From contig NC_017668.1 in NCBI RefSeq assembly GCF_000284515.1, positions 1,550,001-1,614,000 of the forward strand: a stretch of 64,000 nt of DNA. The letters run 5' to 3'. The translations under genes and the position numbers were made by a program. The notes beneath the pieces are model-generated. The model saw nothing but the letters and a program-made list of their open reading frames with translations. It was not told the origin of the DNA and did no database searches. The DNA comes from Halobacillus halophilus DSM 2266. Its GTDB lineage: Bacteria > Bacillota > Bacilli > Bacillales > Halobacillaceae. Each line of letters opens with the position of its first letter. The first letter of the stretch is position 1. This document shows positions 37,538 to 46,824 of the stretch, in pieces.

Positions 37538-38569
37538 ATGAAAAAAATAGGATGGCTTATCCTGGTATTACTTGTTGTTACGTTAACGGCCTGCGGAAAT
37601 GGAACAGATGATGGGGGCGAAGCTTCTGAAGGCTCAGGAGATCAGTCCAAGGAAGCGAAGGAAGAAGAAAAAGATGAACAGCGTACCATAAATATTCAAG
37701 ACGCAATGGGAGAGAAGACGATCGAAGGAACGCCTAAGAATATTGTAGTTCTCGAATGGACGTACGCCGAAGATCTGCAGGCGCTTGGCATGGAGCCTGC
37801 AGGTGTTGCTGATCTGGACGGCTATCGCAATTGGGTCAATGCAGGTAAATCGTTAAGCGATTCGGTTGAAGATGTAGGAACACGCCAGGAGCCGAATCTG
37901 GAAGCTATTTCCCGGTTGGATCCCGACTTAATTATCGGCGTGAAATTCCGCCACGAGGCAATCGCGGATCAACTGGAGGATATTGCACCGACCGTTATGT
38001 TTGCCCCTTATTCCGAGGAAGCAGCGAAAGACCAGTACCAGCATATGCTGGACGAGTTCAATACGGTAGCAAAGATTACGAGTAAGGAAGACAAAGCTAA
38101 AGAAGTCGTTAAAAACATGGAGAAAACATTCCGTGATCAGCAGGCCCGAATCACAGAGGCTGGTAAAGAAGATTCTGAATATGTAATGACACAGGCTTTT
38201 ACATCCCAGAATACACCAACGTTGAGACTTTTTACACCTAATTCCATCGTTTCAAAAGTGATGAAGAACATTGGTTTGCAAAACGCTCATCAACCAGACA
38301 AAACCGAAGTTTACGGTTACACGTCTACAACCGTAGAGACTCTCCAGAATTATCAGGATGCTCATTTCTTCTACATTGTGCAGGAAGAAGATAATATCTT
38401 CACGAATCAGCTGGAAGGTAATCCTGCCTGGGAAGACCTTAAATTTGTTCAGGAAGATCGCACATACAAGATGCCGGGAGATACCTGGACCTTCGGTGGA
38501 CCGCTATCGGCTGAAGTACTGGCGAAGCAAGTGACTGATGCGATGCTGAACGAAAACCAAAGCGAGTGA
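37538..38569 (+). CDS. Iron-siderophore ABC transporter substrate-binding lipoprotein
   Basis: A 343-residue class III binding protein (FecB/FhuD type). The signal peptide ends in the lipobox VTLTAC (Cys about 21), followed by an acidic Gly/Glu/Lys-rich linker (about 22-52) and a two-lobed binding domain with the typical PDLIIGVKFRHEAIADQL segment (about 128-145) and long connecting helix. It captures ferric siderophore outside the membrane and delivers it to the downstream permease. GAGAGGATGAAAAGTAT precedes the ATG. The siderophore is unknown. Controlled by an upstream Fur box. Confidence 0.92.
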   Translation: MKKIGWLILVLLVVTLTACGNGTDDGGEASEGSGDQSKEAKEEEKDEQRTINIQDAMGEKTIEGTPKNIVVLEWTYAEDLQALGMEPAGVADLDGYRNWVNAGKSLSDSVEDVGTRQEPNLEAISRLDPDLIIGVKFRHEAIADQLEDIAPTVMFAPYSEEAAKDQYQHMLDEFNTVAKITSKEDKAKEVVKNMEKTFRDQQARITEAGKEDSEYVMTQAFTSQNTPTLRLFTPNSIVSKVMKNIGLQNAHQPDKTEVYGYTSTTVETLQNYQDAHFFYIVQEEDNIFTNQLEGNPAWEDLKFVQEDRTYKMPGDTWTFGGPLSAEVLAKQVTDAMLNENQSE

Positions 38570-38574
38570 AGCTT

Positions 38575-40602
38575 ATGAATTTGAACTTAAAACAAACGAT
38601 AATCGCGGTTCTCACCTTCGGAGGTGGGACCGCATTATTATGTTTATTAACATTTATACATATTAATCAGGGAAACGTTTCGATTCCACTTGGGACCGTC
38701 GTAGATGCACTCCTTAATCCTCAGGATACGATCAAACATCACACTGTCCGGATTTTAAGGTTACCGAGAGCAGTTATGGGGATACTTGCCGGTGGTGCAC
38801 TTGCCGTTTCCGGTGTGATTCTTCAAACAGTAACGAAAAACCCGCTTTCTTCAGCAAGTACGCTTGGCATTCATTCGGGTACCTATTTTGCTGTCGTGCT
38901 GACGACGATTTTCTTCCCGTTTATTATGTTTGCGAATGGAATTGTGACGGCTTTCCTCGGCGGTATCCTTACGTTCGCAGCGGTCTATCTATTGTCAGGG
39001 GCGGGGAACGCCACCCCGGTCCGCATGGTGCTTGCGGGAATGATTGTTACGTTTCTCTTTTCATCTTTGACGTCCGTTCTGCAGATCTTCTATGAAAATG
39101 AGACGCAGGGACTTTTTCTGTGGGGATCCGGAACCCTTATTCAAAATAACTGGGACGGTGTCCAGTTCTCCCTTCCCTTGATAGCTGCGGGTATGCTCAC
39201 GGCTTTTATTTTTTCGAAAAAAATGGACACGCTCACGCTCGGGGATGATGTAGCAACCGCTCTTGGTCAGAATGTCCGAATCGTGAAGCTGATTACGATT
39301 CTCGCAGCGGTGCTTCTGACGAGTGTGACCGTCAGTGTCGTCGGTCCGATCGGATTTGTTGGTTTAGTAGCACCGCACATTATTAAATTAATCGGTTACC
39401 GCTCGCATATTCCGCTCGTAATCGGCTCCTTCTTATGGGGAGGCAATGTGCTGCTGCTTGCCGATATCCTTGCAAGAATTATTGATCCTTCGTTCTCTGA
39501 GCTTCCCGTCGGGGCGATTACCGCACTGATTGGTTCTCCGTGGCTCATCTGGCTCGTTATGCGCATGAAGCAAAGTCAGGGCAGCGGAGATACGGGTACG
39601 ATTATGGCAGGAAGCGGAGAGGTTAACCTTTCGCTGAAGAAGCTTCTCCCTTTACTTGGAGCGGTTATTGTCTTAACCATTCTAGTCAGTATGTCATCCG
39701 GTAACTACGGGTTTGAACCGCTGGTGGCGTGGGATGCATTCTTTGGAGCCTCCAATGAATTCATTCGTAATTTTATTCTTAACTTGAGACTTCCGCGAGC
39801 CCTTGTCGCTGTATTCAGCGGGGCTATTCTGGCCGTCAGCGGTCTGATTTTTCAGGGAGTGCTGCGCAATCCGCTTGCCGATCCATCGGTTATTGGAATT
39901 ACTTCCGGTGCAGGGGTCGGGGCATTGATGACGATGTACGTATTCAGTGTTTCTGCTGTCTGGATTCCTGTCGGAGCGATGATCGGCGCGTTTGTCTTTT
40001 TCTTAATCGTCATGGGTCTTGGCGCCAAAGCTGAATTCCAGCCTACGATTCTCGCTTTGCTGGGAATTGGTGTGTCCGCTTTCGGATCGGCCATTATTCA
40101 GATTCTGGTGGTCCAGGCCGATCTTGGTGTCGCCTCAGCCTTAACGTGGTTATCCGGCACCACTTACGCAAAAGGCTGGTCTCAGCTGCTGCAGTACCTT
40201 CTATGGCCTGTCATCTTGTTTATTCCGCTGCTTGTCTTTTATATTAAGACACTTGATGTGCTGTCTTTAGGGGATGATACGGCAAAAGGGCTGGGGCTTC
40301 GCGTGAGGTCCGTCCGGTTCCAGATGGCGATGATCGCCACGCTGCTTGCGGCATGCAGTGTCGCTGCTGTCGGATCGATCGGATTCGTTGGCTTAATTGC
40401 TCCGCACGTGGCCCGTCTTCTGGTCGGCAGTGCCAACCAGAAGCTATTGCCTGTAACCATGCTACTCGGAGGATTGCTCCTGCTCGTCGCTGATTTATTC
40501 AGCCGGACGCTGCTTGCGCCGAATGAAATTCCGTCCGGGATTTTGGTGGCTCTCATCGGTGCCCCGTACTTCTTATGGCTGATGAAGAAGCGCGCAGCCT
40601 GA
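38575..40602 (+). CDS. Fused FecCD-family iron-siderophore permease (FhuB-like)
   Basis: About 675 residues containing two complete FecCD repeats, each with about ten helices. The repeats share signature blocks: LRLPRAVMGILAGGALAVSG / LRLPRALVAVFSGAILAVSG, and VGPIGFVGLVAPHI / VGSIGFVGLIAPHV. Such fusions replace the usual permease heterodimer. The start is either ATG 38575 or GTG 38566, which overlaps the binding-protein stop; either way the genes are coupled. No ATPase gene follows, so the energising subunit must be encoded elsewhere. Confidence 0.93.
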   Translation: MNLNLKQTIIAVLTFGGGTALLCLLTFIHINQGNVSIPLGTVVDALLNPQDTIKHHTVRILRLPRAVMGILAGGALAVSGVILQTVTKNPLSSASTLGIHSGTYFAVVLTTIFFPFIMFANGIVTAFLGGILTFAAVYLLSGAGNATPVRMVLAGMIVTFLFSSLTSVLQIFYENETQGLFLWGSGTLIQNNWDGVQFSLPLIAAGMLTAFIFSKKMDTLTLGDDVATALGQNVRIVKLITILAAVLLTSVTVSVVGPIGFVGLVAPHIIKLIGYRSHIPLVIGSFLWGGNVLLLADILARIIDPSFSELPVGAITALIGSPWLIWLVMRMKQSQGSGDTGTIMAGSGEVNLSLKKLLPLLGAVIVLTILVSMSSGNYGFEPLVAWDAFFGASNEFIRNFILNLRLPRALVAVFSGAILAVSGLIFQGVLRNPLADPSVIGITSGAGVGALMTMYVFSVSAVWIPVGAMIGAFVFFLIVMGLGAKAEFQPTILALLGIGVSAFGSAIIQILVVQADLGVASALTWLSGTTYAKGWSQLLQYLLWPVILFIPLLVFYIKTLDVLSLGDDTAKGLGLRVRSVRFQMAMIATLLAACSVAAVGSIGFVGLIAPHVARLLVGSANQKLLPVTMLLGGLLLLVADLFSRTLLAPNEIPSGILVALIGAPYFLWLMKKRAA

Positions 40603-40604
40603 CG

Positions 40605-40654
40605 AAAAAAGCCGTGCCATGATGGTTTCATTTCCATCAAGGCACGGCTTTTTT
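40605..40654 (+). terminator. Terminator of the siderophore operon, T-tract abuts repeat R3
   Basis: AAAAAGCCGTGCC and GGCACGGCTTTTTT form a 13-bp stem with a 22-base loop. The T run ends exactly where repeat R3 begins. Confidence 0.9.
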
Positions 40655-41234
40655 AGCTCTGTTAAATGTTACTAATGATATTTATTGCAAAATAGGGGCC
40701 GTACTGCGGAAGACTCGATTTAGAGAAATTTTGTGAGAGGAAAGGTCCTACGGGGGACGATTTCGCTTTCCGTGGGCATGTGCTGAGCCTCCTCAGTCTT
40801 CGCCTTCCGGGGTCTCACCGATCATGTTTATCCCACAGGAGTCTTCATCATCCCCCTACGGACCTAGCCAAATTGGAAGTTCAAAACCACTTCAAACATC
40901 ACCTGAATGGATGAGGCATTAGACCATGCGGTTTTCTACCTTATTTTAGGATGTAACAACCCGCAATTGCCTGTCATAAAAGCATTTAATCCAGATTGAG
41001 CAGGATAATCTCCTTCATCCAGAAGGGTCCGTTCACAAAATTAGAGTTGGGCTGGTGGGGAAAGGGCGAGACTCCCATGGGAGAAGGAACTAGGTGAGAT
41101 CCCGCAGCGAGTGAAACGAGCGAGGAAGCTCACCGTTCCCCCATAGGAAAGCGAGTTATTTCCCCACCAACCCTTATCCATCTAAAGTAACGAGCCAATC
41201 GCTTTACAGTAAAAACAATACTGGGTAATAGAGT
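40655..41234 (+). repeat. R3: composite palindromic mobile repeat, copy 3
   Basis: A 580-bp copy flanked by CTTTTTT on both sides (40648-40654 and 41235-41241). The left end AGCTCTGTTA and inverted right end ACTCTATTA match the family termini imperfectly. Inside are GGAAGACTCGATTTAGAGA, module A (40725-40865, the form without a D hairpin), a spacer, and module B (41060-41175) without D or E. Low complexity of the flanking T runs makes the exact borders less certain. Confidence 0.7.
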
Positions 41235-41262
41235 CTTTTTTTTTAATTAAATTACAACCTGT

Positions 41263-42897
41263 TTACAGCGAATGGCCGAAATAATTCACTAAGGCTTTCG
41301 TCAGCTGATCCGTTTCCGTAATGGAAGTGTGGAGCAGCACATAAGCGTCAGGCCGGATAACCACCATATCACCCGGCGTTACATGCAGCCGTTCATTAGA
41401 CTCTTCATTCAAATCCATATACAATTCAGAATTCATGTCCGTTATTTCCCTGGGGTCATCTACTTCATCAAACGTAATAAAAAGCGGCTTCAGCATGTCT
41501 CCCACACGACTGTTAAACGCCACGACCGCATTCCTGACGGCTTCCTGATACTGGGGAGCATCTCCTCTCCCTGCCATAATTAAATAGAGAAATGGCTCTT
41601 CCCGGAGCATGGAGTAGAGCGTTTTTTCTTCTTTTGCCGGAGTTAGAAAAGAAACATCAGGGACACGGTTGCCGGATTCGACCTTCTTCACATTGGTGAA
41701 TTTCCTGAAGCTTTTCGCAAATTTGGTAAAAGAATAATCCACATCGAGCTGGGCCATGTTTTCCGTTATTTTTGTCTGGACTTTTTTATTGGGAAGAAGC
41801 CACTTCATTCCTTGATTGCGAGCTTTAATCCCGTAGTGACTCTTAATCGTCATCCCTTTCATAAGGTAACTGGTTTTCTTAATGACTTCCTCCGCGACAG
41901 GAGCTCTTTCCGCATGATAAGAATCCAGCAGTGTTTCATTCAAGTTATGCTGCACGGTATAGGCAAGCTTCCATCCCAGGTTCATCGCATCCTGTATGCC
42001 TACGTTCATACCCTGTCCTCCGATTGGATTGTGAATATGGGCTGCGTCTCCTGCGAGAAATACATTTCCTTCGCGATAAGAGCTCGCCTGCCTGTGAGAT
42101 GCGGAGAAACTTGAGATCCAGTAGGGGTCGTGCAGGGAGAGGGTTTCCGGATAAATTTCCGCCAGTGAATCTTCCATATCTGCAAGGGTTACTTCTTCTG
42201 GGAAGTCGTCGCCTTGCTTTTTGTAATCAATGACGATGACCCGGGTGTATTCGCCTTGAAAGGGAGCGAGAAATACGAGACCGCGGTCGCTGCTTGTGAG
42301 CGAAATGTCGTTTTTGGGTGCCGCGAGCTTTACGTCAGCAAGCATGACGTTCACTTCCTCCGATTCCCCTGTGAAAGGAATTTGCAGCAGATCCCGTGTG
42401 GTGCTGTGGGCTCCGTCACATCCAACTGCATAGCGTGCGGTTATCGTTTCTTCACCGTTTGCTTTTCGCACTGAAGCATGAACGACTCCTTCCTTTTGCT
42501 CCAGTCCTGTGAGCGTCATCTCTCTCTCAACCCGGTGGGGAGACAATCCACTTTCGAGAATTTCCTCTGTCCTGCTTTGAGGAATCACGTTCACAAACGG
42601 GAAATCAGCGGAAACGCTGATATTCGTAAAATCCAGGACAGCCAGCAGATCTTCATTGTAATGAAAGGTAATCTCTTTATACGGGGTCCCGGCCTGCAGA
42701 AATGATTCGGAAAGGCCGAGCAAATCCATCATTTCCAGGGTGCGGGGATGCATAACGAGGGCTTTAGAGTAGCGGGATCTTTCTTTGTTCTGATCAATAA
42801 TCCGGTAGCGGACACCATAGCGTTCCAGCTGATTAGCAAGCGCCAGACCGCTTGGTCCTGCGCCGATAATTAATATATCTGTATGGGTTTCCTGCAT
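41263..42897 (-). CDS. FAD-dependent aromatic monooxygenase (PheA/TfdB/MhpA type)
   Basis: A 544-residue flavoprotein hydroxylase. Seen are the dinucleotide motif ILIIGAGPSGLALANQLERY (about 8-27), the DG motif GCDGAHSTTRDLL (about 158-170), and GDAAHIHNPIGGQGMNVGIQ (about 280-299), diagnostic of the PF01494 class A monooxygenases. A thioredoxin-like C-terminal domain (about 400-544) is present as in phenol and resorcinol hydroxylases. It should hydroxylate an aromatic ring with NAD(P)H and O2. AAGGAGAGGTTTTAC precedes the ATG. It is divergent from a MarR-MFS pair that probably shares its control. Confidence 0.9.
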   Translation of the reverse strand: MQETHTDILIIGAGPSGLALANQLERYGVRYRIIDQNKERSRYSKALVMHPRTLEMMDLLGLSESFLQAGTPYKEITFHYNEDLLAVLDFTNISVSADFPFVNVIPQSRTEEILESGLSPHRVEREMTLTGLEQKEGVVHASVRKANGEETITARYAVGCDGAHSTTRDLLQIPFTGESEEVNVMLADVKLAAPKNDISLTSSDRGLVFLAPFQGEYTRVIVIDYKKQGDDFPEEVTLADMEDSLAEIYPETLSLHDPYWISSFSASHRQASSYREGNVFLAGDAAHIHNPIGGQGMNVGIQDAMNLGWKLAYTVQHNLNETLLDSYHAERAPVAEEVIKKTSYLMKGMTIKSHYGIKARNQGMKWLLPNKKVQTKITENMAQLDVDYSFTKFAKSFRKFTNVKKVESGNRVPDVSFLTPAKEEKTLYSMLREEPFLYLIMAGRGDAPQYQEAVRNAVVAFNSRVGDMLKPLFITFDEVDDPREITDMNSELYMDLNEESNERLHVTPGDMVVIRPDAYVLLHTSITETDQLTKALVNYFGHSL

Positions 42898-43052
42898 GTA
42901 AAACCTCTCCTTACAAGTTGTATTTAATTCATGATTGCCTCTTCCTGGTTCTTTTTCCAGAAAGATCGGTTTCCTAACCTATTTCTCTAAACGAGTGTGT
43001 TTCAAACCGTCATCTATTTCATTTCCATTTTTCGGGTAAAAACGATACAATT

Positions 43053-43068
43053 ATTTACCTGGGTAAAT
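43053..43068. promoter_or_regulatory. Palindromic operator in the monooxygenase-marR intergenic region
   Basis: ATTTACCTGGGTAAAT is a 7-2-7 inverted repeat just before the marR ribosome site; a half site CGGGTAAA lies 20 bp upstream. MarR repressors bind such palindromes, so this is probably the autoregulatory operator and may also act on the divergent gene. Confidence 0.65.
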
Positions 43069-43087
43069 AAAAAGGGAGATGTAATAG

Positions 43088-43510
43088 ATGATCGATACAC
43101 ATGACTTATTTCACCTGCTTCATCAGCGGGTTCGTTTCGTTACGAAAGAGTTCAATCAGCAGCTGAGCGCTCACGGTTTATATCATTCCCAGTGGGGGAT
43201 TATGTATTGTCTGGAGCGATTCGGACCTATGACGCAAACCGCCATTTGGAAATACTTAAACGTAGAAGCACCCACGGTCACACGTACCATTACCCGCATG
43301 GAAAACAATGACTGGGTGATCCGCAGGCAGGGCGGGGACAAGCGTGAACGTGTAGTTGAATTGACAGATAGAGCCAAGAAAAAATATGAGCAGGTCAATC
43401 AGGCCGTCTACCAATATGAACAGGAAACCATCAGCCGGCTGACCCCTGAGGAAGTCGATCAATTTTACAGTATTCTTCAAAAGCTCGGACCGGAAGGGGG
43501 TGAAGGATGA
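43088..43510 (+). CDS. MarR-family transcriptional regulator
   Basis: A 140-residue winged-helix repressor. The HTH lies around GPMTQTAIWKYLNVEAPTVT (about 53-72), then the wing RRQGGDKRERVVELTDRAKKK (about 87-107) and a dimer helix near the C-terminus. MarR proteins often sense phenolic ligands, which fits the divergent aromatic monooxygenase and the coupled exporter. AAAGGGAGATGTAATAG precedes the ATG. Its stop overlaps the MFS start by 4 bp. Confidence 0.92.
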   Translation: MIDTHDLFHLLHQRVRFVTKEFNQQLSAHGLYHSQWGIMYCLERFGPMTQTAIWKYLNVEAPTVTRTITRMENNDWVIRRQGGDKRERVVELTDRAKKKYEQVNQAVYQYEQETISRLTPEEVDQFYSILQKLGPEGGEG

Positions 43511-44703
43511 CCGCCTCACATCGCTCTATCTGGACAAAAAGCTTTATGAGTGTATCGTTTACACAGTTTTCGGTTTTTCTGGTATTTTATGCTCTGTTGA
43601 CCACGCTGCCCATTCTAGTGATTGAAGAAATGAACGGGACTCAATCTGAAGGGGGCATCACGGTGACGGCTATGCTGCTTGCGGCCATCCTGATCCGTCC
43701 CTTTTCCGGAAAAATAATGGAACGCTTAGGTAAGAAAAAGACCCTTACGACGAGTATTATGATATTTACCGCTACCACATTCTTTTATTTAAGCGTGGAC
43801 CAGTTTGCAGCTTTACTGGGACTCCGGTTTTTCCACGGGCTGTCATTTGGCCTGTTTACAACGGCAAGCGGCGCGATCGCTGCTGATGTAATCCCACCTG
43901 AACGACGGGGAGAAGGACTTGGTTATTTTGCGATGTCCATGAATCTTGCGGTCGTCGCCGGTCCGTTTCTAGGCTTGACTCTTTTACAGTATGCACCATT
44001 TTCGATCCTTTTCATCGTACTTAGTCTATTGATAGCAGGTGGATCGCTGTCTGCGTTTCTTGTGCAGGTGCCGCCGGGAGCAGAAGCGGATCCAGCCCCG
44101 TCAAAAGACAGATTTTCTATACAGGATCTTATTGAACTAAAAGCGCTGCCGATCGCTGTTATCAGCAGCTTCATTGCTCTTGCGTATTCCAGTATCATTT
44201 CCTTTTTATCCGTGTATGCCAATGCTATCGGGTTATCTGGAGCATCCAGCTACTTCTTTCTCGTGTTTGCACTTGCGATGCTGTTATCACGTCCGTACTT
44301 AGGAAGAGCTTATGATGCCAAAGGACCGAAATATGTGATCCTGCCGTGCCTGTTACTGTTTTCAGCAGGATTACTACTCATCAGCATCACGAGTACGGCC
44401 TGGATGCTGTTGCTCTCAGCGGCCATCATCGGACTGGGCTACGGTACATTGCTTCCAAGTTTCCAAACGATGGCCATTCAGTCCGCGCCTATTACGAGAA
44501 GCGGCCATTCTACGGCTACTTTCTTCATGCTCTATGATATAGGAATAGCTGCGGGTTCATTCCTATGGGGACTTGTCGCTGCCGGGGCTGGATATCAAAC
44601 CCTTTATACGGCAAGCGCTATCGTTGTCCTTGCGGTTATGGTGCTCTTCAGCGTACAGCAGGCCAGACAGCCAGCACCCGTTGCAAGCAATCAGGCTTCC
44701 TGA
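43507..44703 (+). CDS. MFS transporter, probable drug/aromatic exporter
   Basis: A 398-residue major facilitator with 12 hydrophobic segments. The MFS signature between helices 2 and 3 is visible as RPFSGKIMERLGKKK (about 58-72), and the repeat loop as RPYLGRAYDAKGPK (about 261-274). Translationally coupled to the marR gene, so export of the regulator's ligand is likely (inference). No substrate can be assigned. Confidence 0.88.
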   Translation: MTASHRSIWTKSFMSVSFTQFSVFLVFYALLTTLPILVIEEMNGTQSEGGITVTAMLLAAILIRPFSGKIMERLGKKKTLTTSIMIFTATTFFYLSVDQFAALLGLRFFHGLSFGLFTTASGAIAADVIPPERRGEGLGYFAMSMNLAVVAGPFLGLTLLQYAPFSILFIVLSLLIAGGSLSAFLVQVPPGAEADPAPSKDRFSIQDLIELKALPIAVISSFIALAYSSIISFLSVYANAIGLSGASSYFFLVFALAMLLSRPYLGRAYDAKGPKYVILPCLLLFSAGLLLISITSTAWMLLLSAAIIGLGYGTLLPSFQTMAIQSAPITRSGHSTATFFMLYDIGIAAGSFLWGLVAAGAGYQTLYTASAIVVLAVMVLFSVQQARQPAPVASNQAS

Positions 44704-44850
44704 GAAACTCCATATGGAATCTCATAATCTGAAGGATTCTTTATGGAAGATCAATAGGGTCCAAGGTCCTGCCATCCATTCTATCATTCATTTTTATTAT
44801 CATCAGCAGCTTGACCAATGATAAGTAACTTGGTATATTTTTAATAGTTT

Positions 44851-45016
44851 AAAAGGGGAGTAGCTTTAACAGTATTGTCGTCATTACAGAGTGAATACTT
44901 TCACTCTCGGCACTACTGGCGACTGCATAGTTGCTAGCAAGACCTTTGCCACTGGGTGAAGGTCTCTATTTTTTGAGGTCTTTACCATGAAAAAGTGGTA
45001 AAGACCTCTGTTTTTT
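44851..45016 (+). promoter_or_regulatory. yybP-ykoY Mn2+ riboswitch with terminator upstream of terC
   Basis: AAAAGGGGAGTAGC opens the RNA, a long variable arm follows, then CTACTGGCG, and the closing block GACCTTTGCC...GGTGAAGGTC (44941-44964). These are the hallmark elements of the yybP-ykoY manganese riboswitch. A terminator, GAGGTCTTTACC with GGTAAAGACCTC and TTTTTT (44975-45016), forms the expression platform. Mn2+ binding should prevent termination and turn on terC, a known target class. Confidence 0.9.
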
Positions 45017-45038
45017 GAAAGAGAAGGGAGAATATCAA

Positions 45039-45824
45039 GTGGATTCAATTTGGTTGGAATATGGATGGACATTACTAATACTGATTGGTCTCGAGGGACT
45101 GTTATCTGCAGATAATGCGCTTGTTTTGGCGGTGATCGCCAAGCACTTACCTGAAGATGAGAAAAAGCGCGCAATCAATTACGGAATTATAGGAGCCTTT
45201 ATTTTTAGATTTGGAGCCTTATTCGCGATTTCGTTTATAGCGAATGTGTGGCAGGTTCAGGCTATTGGAGCTGCTTATCTCATTTATTTAGGTGTGAGGA
45301 GCCTGATTGGCAGGACTCACGATGAAAAAGAATCCACAGATGATAAGCCAGCGAAAGGAAAAGGCTTCTGGCCTACGGTTGCCAAAATCGGCCTGGCCGA
45401 TCTCGTATTTGCGATCGATTCCATACTCGCTGCCGTCGCTCTTGCTTTAGCTCTTCCGAATTCCCCACTTCCGAATTTTGGCGGAATGGACGGAGGTAAA
45501 TTCATTGTTGTCATCATTGCAGGAATTGCCGGACTGGTTCTGATTAAGTATGCGGCCACATGGTTTGTTCAACTTCTCAGAGTCCGTCCAAGTTTAGAAA
45601 CAACGGCCTATTTAATCGTAGCCTGGGTGGGTATAAAATTAGCTGTTATTACCTTGTCCCACAAAGACGTAGGCGTACTGGATGAACACTTTGCTCACAG
45701 TGTGGGCTGGACAGTTACATTCTGGGCGGTGCTGCTTTCTGTAGCGATAGGCGGCTGGTTCTGGTCAGGCAGACATTTGCGTAAAGATGAAAATAAAGAA
45801 CTATACAGAAATTCCGGATCTTAA
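45039..45824 (+). CDS. TerC-family membrane protein, probable Mn2+ exporter
   Basis: About 261 residues with seven to nine membrane segments and conserved acidic residues in EGLLSADNALVLAVIAKHL (about 20-38) and LADLVFAIDSILAAVALAL (about 122-140), the TerC metal-site blocks. TerC homologues such as YceF/YkoY of B. subtilis help load Mn2+ into exported enzymes and protect from Mn excess. Translation starts at GTG 45039 after AGAAGGGAGAATATCAA. The Mn2+ riboswitch immediately upstream supports this role. Confidence 0.93.
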   Translation: MDSIWLEYGWTLLILIGLEGLLSADNALVLAVIAKHLPEDEKKRAINYGIIGAFIFRFGALFAISFIANVWQVQAIGAAYLIYLGVRSLIGRTHDEKESTDDKPAKGKGFWPTVAKIGLADLVFAIDSILAAVALALALPNSPLPNFGGMDGGKFIVVIIAGIAGLVLIKYAATWFVQLLRVRPSLETTAYLIVAWVGIKLAVITLSHKDVGVLDEHFAHSVGWTVTFWAVLLSVAIGGWFWSGRHLRKDENKELYRNSGS

Positions 45825-45831
45825 TGATCGG

Positions 45832-45863
45832 TAAGCCCTCCATTTGATGGGGGGCTTTTTTTA
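45832..45863 (+). terminator. Terminator of terC, T-tract abuts repeat R4
   Basis: AAGCCCTCC and GGGGGGCTT pair around ATTTGAT and run into seven T residues. Repeat R4 begins directly after TTTTTTA, which is duplicated at its far end. Confidence 0.85.
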
Positions 45864-46721
45864 GGTTCTGTTAATGTTTATTGTTTTTTCATAAGAGACT
45901 TATTACGCAATAGGGCCGGTTACTGTAAGACTTGATTTCGAGATGTTTTTGGTCCGTTGCCATAAAAGAAGGAGAGTTGGTGGGGAAATAACTCGTCTTG
46001 TTCCATCACCCAGATAGACACTCGAGTCATAAGCCGCTCATCAACGGATGGAAGAACCGCCATCCTTTTGATGGTCGGCTTATGCTGGTCGTGTCTATCG
46101 GGGTGATTCCACATTTGAGGCCCTACACGACGTAGGGTCGATCGACGTTGCCACAGGACGTGGCGACCTTAGTCGATCCTCCTTTTACCAGGAGCTTCCT
46201 CGCTCGTTTCCACTCCCTGCGGGATCTCACCTAGTTCCTTCTCCCATGGGAGTCTCGCCATTTCCCCACCAACTCAGCCGCGGGAGAATAACGGACCCTT
46301 CCAGAAGAGAGTATGCTCTCCTTCTTAACTGGTCTTAAATGCTTCTATGACAGGCTATCTTTACATCTTTATAGCATGAATGCAGGCTCATATTCCCATG
46401 CTTTTTTAGTCATCAAGAAGATATCTTAAGTGGTTTCAAGGTTCTCATTCGGCCAGGTCCGGAGGGGGACGATGTAGACTCCTGCGGGATGAACATGATC
46501 GGTGAGATCCCGCAGGGCTGCAAAGCCCGAGGAAGCTCACCACAAATGAGGTTCGACTAAGAACGCCACGTCGTGTGGCAACGTCGAACGACCCTGCGTC
46601 GTGCAGGGCCGGAAAGCGAAATCGTCCCCCGCAGGACCTTCCGCTCAACAAATGTCTCGAAATCAATTCTTCAAGTAATGGGAGCTTTACTTTAGAATTA
46701 AAACTGAAGTTTAGCTAAACC
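45864..46721 (-). repeat. R4: composite palindromic mobile repeat, copy 4 (inverted orientation)
   Basis: An 858-bp element flanked by perfect TTTTTTA duplications (45857-45863 and 46722-46728). Termini GGTTCTGTTAATG and inverted GGTTTAGCTAAACT continue as an imperfect terminal repeat of about 85 bp. Module B (about 45952-46300, with E at 46003-46110 and D at 46119-46182) precedes module A (about 46450-46640, with a second hairpin block at 46549-46611), the reverse order to other copies. GGTCCGTT and AACGGACC flank module B. Confidence 0.85.
46003..46110 (-). repeat. Module E hairpin in R4
   Basis: Inverted copy of the hairpin at 23226-23328. The apical stem here is GGATGG/CCATCC where R2 has GGATTG/CAATCC, so both sides changed together. 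Other stem segments (AGACAC/GTGTCT, CATAAGCCG/CGGCTTATG) are kept. Confidence 0.75.
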
Positions 46722-46824
46722 TTTTTTAAAAAGGGTGAAAGTTTAGCAGCATGTTAGGAGCGAGTGGTTTGCAGCGGACTCCATGATGCATTTTACTATG
46801 ATTAATAAGAAGGAGAATGAAAAC

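Noticed and set aside
46445-46666. 73-codon minus-strand ORF in repeat R4
   Set aside because: It is the translated module A hairpin, matching in part the frame in R1. No ribosome site and no conservation beyond the DNA repeat itself.
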